Below, one piece after another: positions 59,887 through 64,000 of a stretch of 64,000 nucleotides of DNA (position 1 is its first letter; each line of letters opens with the position of its first letter). The DNA is taken from assembly GCF_900638305.1 (NCBI RefSeq), contig NZ_LR134506.1, forward strand, positions 1,922,001-1,986,000. The letters run 5' to 3'. This DNA is from Porphyromonas cangingivalis. Lineage in GTDB: Bacteria; Bacteroidota; Bacteroidia; Bacteroidales; Porphyromonadaceae. The position numbers and the translations under genes are program-made. Under the pieces are notes generated by a model. The model did no database searches and was not told the DNA's origin. It saw nothing but the letters and a program-made list of their open reading frames with translations.

Positions 59887-60888
59887 ATGAATAACGAACG
59901 AATTTATCTTGTCGAAGAGGCGGATCCCACCGTCTTCTTCGGCACTAACAATAAGAACCTATCTCTCCTCAAAGCCCTCTATCCCAAACTAAGGATCATG
60001 GCGAGAGGAAACATCGTAAAAGTCATCGGAGATCCGGACGAGTGCTCGGACTTCGTACGCTTCTTGAGCAAGCTCGAAAAGCACACCGAGCGTTACAATA
60101 TCCTCGATGATGAGACCATCGTCGAGCTGCACCGAGGAGAAGAACCCAAAGAGCGTGTTTCCGAAGATGTCATCATCTATGGTGCCGGAGGTAAGGCCAT
60201 AAAAGCTTTCTCCGCCAACCAGCGTGAAATGATACGTCTTGTCGAGGAGCATGACCTTGTCTTTGCGACAGGGCCTGCCGGATCAGGTAAGACATTCATC
60301 GCCATAGTCATGGCAGTGAAGATGCTCAAGAGCAAACAAGCTCGACGGATCATCTTGAGCCGCCCTGCGGTCGAAGCCGGAGAGAAACTCGGCTTCTTGC
60401 CCGGAGAGATGAAGGACAAATTGGATCCCTACCTCCAACCGCTTTATGATGCCTTGCAGGAACTCATACCTGCCATCAAGCTTAAAGAGTATATGGAGAC
60501 CGGAGTCATCCAGATTGCCCCCCTGGCATTCATGCGTGGTCGCACCCTCAACGATGCGGTAATCATCCTCGATGAGGCACAGAATACGACACCCCACCAG
60601 ATGCGGATGTTCCTTACTCGTCTCGGCATGAATGGCAAGATGATCGTCACGGGAGACATGAGCCAGATAGACCTTCCGAAAGGCACCACCTCCGGACTCA
60701 AACAAGCTCTACACATCCTACGTGACACCGACGGTATAGGAAAGATTGCTTTCGAAAAGAAGGACATCGCTCGCCACGGTCTTGTCAAGGCTATTGTCGA
60801 AGCTTATGATGAGCACGACCGTCAAGTGAAAGCAGAGCGTGAAGCCTCTATGATAGCCGAGAGCAATGACGAACTCGAAAACCCATAA
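59887..60888 (+). CDS. phoH: PhoH-family ATPase
   Basis: 333 residues: an N-terminal KH-like part (ALYPKLRIMARGNIVKVIGD), then an AAA-like ATPase with Walker A GPAGSGKTFIA near 132 and the DEAQNTTPHQMRMFLTRLG block near 230 holding Walker B and sensor residues. PhoH proteins are RNA-linked helicase/ATPases, perhaps in ribosome or RNA repair. It is followed by purC after 15 bases. Confidence 0.93.
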   Translation: MNNERIYLVEEADPTVFFGTNNKNLSLLKALYPKLRIMARGNIVKVIGDPDECSDFVRFLSKLEKHTERYNILDDETIVELHRGEEPKERVSEDVIIYGAGGKAIKAFSANQREMIRLVEEHDLVFATGPAGSGKTFIAIVMAVKMLKSKQARRIILSRPAVEAGEKLGFLPGEMKDKLDPYLQPLYDALQELIPAIKLKEYMETGVIQIAPLAFMRGRTLNDAVIILDEAQNTTPHQMRMFLTRLGMNGKMIVTGDMSQIDLPKGTTSGLKQALHILRDTDGIGKIAFEKKDIARHGLVKAIVEAYDEHDRQVKAEREASMIAESNDELENP

Positions 60889-60903
60889 AATCATACTATA
60901 ACA

Positions 60904-61851
60904 ATGGCACAAGCACTAACAAAGACAGATTACAAGTTTGAGGGACAGACCTCTTGTTACCACGGAAAGGTCAGGGATGTGTACTTCATCGGAGATGACC
61001 TCCTCGCAATGGTCGTATCGGACCGCATATCGGCGTTTGACCGCATCCTTCCCGAGGGGATCCCTTACAAGGGTGAGATCCTCAATAAAATTGCCGCATT
61101 TAATCTTGATGCGACGAAAGACATCGTTCCCAACTGGAAGCTCGATAACCCTGACCCTATGGTCACCGTCGGTCTTCGTTGCGAAGGATTTAAGGTCGAG
61201 ATGGTCATCCGTGGTTATCTTACCGGTAGTGCTTGGCGTGCATACAAAGCCGGCGAACGCACCCTCTGTGGTGTGACATTACCTGAAGGTATGAGAGAGA
61301 ATGAGAAGTTTCCTCACCCCATCATTACCCCTACGACGAAGGCAGATGAAGGGCATGATGAAAATATCTCTCGCGAAGAGATCATCGCTTCGGGCCTTGT
61401 CTCCAAAGAGGATTACGAGCAGCTGGAGAAGTACACCTATGCCCTTTTTGAGCGAGGGACAAAACTGGCTGCGGACAGAGGACTCATCCTCGTGGATACC
61501 AAGTATGAGTTCGGCAAGAAAGATGGCAAGATCTATCTCATCGATGAGATCCACACACCTGACTCTTCACGCTATTTCTATAAGGACACCTATGACGAAT
61601 TTTTCCAAAAAGGTATGCCGCAAAGACAGTTGTCCAAAGAGTTTGTTCGCCAATGGCTTATCGACAAAGGCTTCAATGGCGGAGAAGGTCAAGAAGTGCC
61701 GACCATGACACCTGAATATTGTGAGAGTGTCACAGATAGATATATCGAACTATATGAAAAGCTCATCGGAGAGACTTTTGTCAAGCATCCGACCGATGAT
61801 CTTGAAAAGAGAATCGAAAGGAACATTACAGCGTGGCTGAAAGAACGATAA
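60904..61851 (+). CDS. purC: SAICAR synthetase PurC
   Basis: 315 residues, near the longer bacterial type. [25 protein letters not shown] near 25 is the ATP-binding start, [22 protein letters not shown] near 100, and [31 protein letters not shown] near 195 is the catalytic block. It joins aspartate to CAIR in purine synthesis. Its end overlaps the next gene by 19 bases. Confidence 0.97.
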   Translation: MAQALTKTDYKFEGQTSCYHGKVRDVYFIGDDLLAMVVSDRISAFDRILPEGIPYKGEILNKIAAFNLDATKDIVPNWKLDNPDPMVTVGLRCEGFKVEMVIRGYLTGSAWRAYKAGERTLCGVTLPEGMRENEKFPHPIITPTTKADEGHDENISREEIIASGLVSKEDYEQLEKYTYALFERGTKLAADRGLILVDTKYEFGKKDGKIYLIDEIHTPDSSRYFYKDTYDEFFQKGMPQRQLSKEFVRQWLIDKGFNGGEGQEVPTMTPEYCESVTDRYIELYEKLIGETFVKHPTDDLEKRIERNITAWLKER

Positions 61852-62552
61852 TCAGTAAAAAGGCGTCAAACATCCGAAAGATGTTTGACGCCATTGCCCC
61901 CGAATACGATAAGCTCAACAGGCTTATTTCTTTTGGGCTTGACTCCACATGGCGCAAGAGTGCTGTCAAGCTCGTTTCGCGTACAGGTGCTCGTCACATC
62001 CTCGACCTCGCTGCAGGCACAGGAGACTTCACCATCGCACTGTCGAATGCCATACCTTCGGCACGCATCGTGGCTGCGGACTTGTCTCAGAATATGCTGA
62101 GAGAGGCCGACCGAAAGTTCGTCGAACGCGGTATGTCTCAGGTCTCCACGGTTCAGTGCAACGCTCTTCATTTACCCTTCAAAGACAACACTTTCGATGC
62201 CATCACCTGTGCTTTCGGAGTCCGCAACTTCTCCGACCTCGAACGAGGTCTTGGGGAGATGTACCGCACCTTACGTCCGGGAGGTGTTGCTGTCATCCTC
62301 GAACTTTGCGAGCCCGACAGACGGATCTCCAGAGGACTTTATAAGTTGCATGCCTTCGGGGTTATTCCTGTCCTTGGGGCTGTCCTTGGACACAACCGGA
62401 AGGCTTATGCCTATCTCCCTGAGAGCATCCGGCGTATGCCCCAACGTAATGGGATGAAAAGTATCATGGAGGGTATCGGGTTTTCTCGGGCGTCTTTCAA
62501 GGTCTTTCCTCCGGGAGTCTGTGCGATGTACGTTGCATACAAACCTCTTTGA
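61833..62552 (+). CDS. menG: Demethylmenaquinone methyltransferase
   Basis: 239 residues from a GTG at 61833 inside the purC end. The class I SAM-binding motif [15 protein letters not shown] is near residue 57, with [24 protein letters not shown] at the start and [24 protein letters not shown] later, the pattern of UbiE/MenG. In an anaerobe this most likely makes menaquinone, used in fumarate-type respiration. The start must be a GTG because no ATG is available before the conserved MFDAIAP block other than that inside it. Confidence 0.94.
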   Translation: MAERTIISKKASNIRKMFDAIAPEYDKLNRLISFGLDSTWRKSAVKLVSRTGARHILDLAAGTGDFTIALSNAIPSARIVAADLSQNMLREADRKFVERGMSQVSTVQCNALHLPFKDNTFDAITCAFGVRNFSDLERGLGEMYRTLRPGGVAVILELCEPDRRISRGLYKLHAFGVIPVLGAVLGHNRKAYAYLPESIRRMPQRNGMKSIMEGIGFSRASFKVFPPGVCAMYVAYKPL

Positions 62553-62567
62553 TCCAACCTTGTTGCT

Positions 62568-63305
62568 ATGACGGAAGTCTATGGGTTGCTCGGCCGAGAC
62601 ATATCGTACAGTCGTTCGCCGGAGATACATCGAGTCCTTTGGGGCAAAGATATTGAGGATAGGGACTACCTTCTCTTCGATACAAAAAATCTCATAGCTT
62701 TTGTAGGTCGAGCAAAAGCGATGTCGGACCTCCGAGGCTTCAACGTTACTATTCCCTACAAACAAGCCATTATCCCTTATCTTGACGAACTCGAAGGGGA
62801 TGCCCTCGCTACGAGAGCCGTAAATACAGTGAAGTGTCTACCTTCAGGTCGTTGGATCGGCTACAATACCGATGTCATTGGCTTTGAGACGTTGATTGGT
62901 GGTATGGACTTAGACCCATCATCAGAGATCTATATCTTGGGTACAGGAGGGGCTTCAAAGGCCGTTGTAAGAGCGTTGGAAAAACGGGGAAGAGCCTTGA
63001 TATTGATCTCAAGACATCCGCAAGAGGGAGTGCTCTGTTATGAAGATTTACCCACCCTCCTCTCCACCACTTTTCCCAAAGTCATTGTCAATACGACACC
63101 CTTGGGCAGCCATCAACTTCCTGATCAACTGCCTCCCATCCCTTATTCTCTTCTCACTTCCGAAGATACCCTCATCGACTTGATCTATTCGCCTGAAGAG
63201 ACACCCTTCATGAAAGAGGGACAAAAGGTTGGAGCAAAAGTCTCCAACGGTCTGACCATGCTATGGGAACAAGCACGGGCAGCCCAAGCCATCTGGGCAA
63301 GATAA
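62568..63305 (+). CDS. aroE: Shikimate dehydrogenase AroE
   Basis: 245 residues. Substrate motif YSRSPEIHR near 16, NVTIPYKQAI near 62 (catalytic Lys), NTDVIGFE near 103 (catalytic Asp), and NADP-binding GTGGASKAVV near 126. It reduces 3-dehydroshikimate to shikimate on the aromatic amino acid path. It starts 15 bases after menG, giving a purC-menG-aroE unit. The protein is a little short for the family but complete. Confidence 0.95.
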   Translation: MTEVYGLLGRDISYSRSPEIHRVLWGKDIEDRDYLLFDTKNLIAFVGRAKAMSDLRGFNVTIPYKQAIIPYLDELEGDALATRAVNTVKCLPSGRWIGYNTDVIGFETLIGGMDLDPSSEIYILGTGGASKAVVRALEKRGRALILISRHPQEGVLCYEDLPTLLSTTFPKVIVNTTPLGSHQLPDQLPPIPYSLLTSEDTLIDLIYSPEETPFMKEGQKVGAKVSNGLTMLWEQARAAQAIWAR

Positions 63306-63497
63306 AGACAACATACCACACATCTATTATCGAAATAAATGCCCGAGAACGCTCTTGAGATCGGACAGAGATAGTCGCAATACTACATGACCTTCGATCG
63401 AAGTTAACTTGGAGTGACTTACTCATCAAGCCTAAGCACGACCTCATATACTCGGTAAATCGATAAGACATGGTAGTACTCCAAAGAAAATATCATT

Positions 63498-63992
63498 ATG
63501 GAAATGCAAGAAAAATGGATCAATGCAGCTGCAAGGTTATCCCAAAGACTGCATCGAGGACAGACAGATAAGGCCGGAGTAGACTATTATCTCGGACATT
63601 TGAGTTTTGTAGCCTCTTTGGGCAAAACCTTTCAGGAGAAAGTCGTCGGCTATCTTCATGACGCCGGAGAAGACACTCCTTACAGTATAGAAGAGATATT
63701 GGATCTATTGGAAAAGGAAGCAGAGATGTCGTTCGACACAAAAGACAAAACAGACATGGCACAGGCTTTACACCTGCTCAACCACAATACGACACCTTAT
63801 CGAGCGACATACATCCGAAATATAGGTGAGCATCCTCTGGCAACAGCGGTAAAGCTCAACGATTTAACGCACAATATGGATATTCGGCGATTGCCTACAC
63901 CATCAGAAAATGATTATGAGCGGCTCAAGAGATACAAGGAAGAATACAATTATCTTTTTCGGAGGGCAAAGTCAGATTATTCTCCGAAATAA
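63498..63992 (+). CDS. SpoT-like HD hydrolase (possible small alarmone hydrolase)
   Basis: 164 residues of a single HD domain: RLHRGQTDKAGVDYYLGHLSFVA near 17-40 with the first His, HDAGEDTP near 55 (the HD..ED pattern of SpoT/MESH1 hydrolases), and LNDLTHNMDIRRLP near 120 with the last Asp. No synthetase or ACT domain follows. By motif it could break down (p)ppGpp or a related nucleotide; family members are often mis-named GTP pyrophosphokinase. The 192-base gap before it holds no clear feature. Confidence 0.75.
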   Translation: MEMQEKWINAAARLSQRLHRGQTDKAGVDYYLGHLSFVASLGKTFQEKVVGYLHDAGEDTPYSIEEILDLLEKEAEMSFDTKDKTDMAQALHLLNHNTTPYRATYIRNIGEHPLATAVKLNDLTHNMDIRRLPTPSENDYERLKRYKEEYNYLFRRAKSDYSPK

Positions 63993-64000
63993 TAGATCCT

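Overview
This window is a stretch of a Bacteroidota chromosome, most likely a Porphyromonas or close relative. The evidence is the promoter style (many TANNTTTG -7 boxes, the Bacteroidota sigma-ABfr type, at sensible distances before genes), almost no Shine-Dalgarno sites, GLPGLI and TonB-dependent receptor genes, PepSY-like lipoproteins, CCDC81-type HU/SPOR proteins, and gene neighbourhoods such as saccharopine dehydrogenase-bcp-recA. A hemE gene suggests a species that makes its own haem, as reported for P. cangingivalis but not P. gingivalis; the species call is an inference.

Layout. 1-2262: end of a TonB-type protein, ferritin and hemE. 2602-5102: two PepSY-like secreted proteins, one with five tandem repeats. 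5585-13206: two small zinc-ribbon-like membrane proteins, a carboxypeptidase-regulatory-domain TonB receptor, four GLPGLI paralogues and a decayed fifth. 13713-14438: an AT-rich orphan AbiGi-like gene. 14672-18479: a dicarboxylate/amino-acid symporter and an ECF sigma operon ending in an outer-membrane protein. 18684-22914: 5'-nucleotidase, a lipoprotein-like gene, and gmd-fcl for GDP-L-fucose. 23222-29059: pnp, a YD-repeat lipoprotein coupled to a truncated prohibitin-like protein, grpE-dnaJ. 29496-33780: a lactate operon (lutABC and lactate permease). 34184-40130: phosphoesterase, outer-membrane protein, tRNA-Gln, a BASS transporter, a DUF695 protein and a MATE exporter. 40690-43425: recA, bcp, saccharopine dehydrogenase-like gene. 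43795-45696: lipoprotein carbonic anhydrase, OmpA-like lipoprotein, acidic protein. 45998-50716: iron/metal operon (membrane-anchored DtxR-FeoA fusion, feoB, CDF exporter, rnhB). 51077-55029: hydG-hydF and an AbiH gene. 55434-63992: HU/SPOR protein, metal ABC permease, TPR-like lipoprotein, thioredoxin, phoH, purC, menG, aroE and an HD hydrolase.

The picture is an anaerobe that handles iron carefully (ferritin, FeoB, haem synthesis, metal permease), can probably oxidise lactate, matures an [FeFe] hydrogenase, and makes menaquinone and fucosylated glycans. The parts that known families do not explain are the GLPGLI array, the five-repeat PepSY protein, the DtxR-FeoA membrane fusion, an interspersed 22-23 nt palindromic minisatellite in at least eight intergenic sites, and a five-copy 10-bp repeat placed before a -7 box between recA and the MATE gene. 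No CRISPR array, rRNA, complete insertion sequence or prophage was seen.
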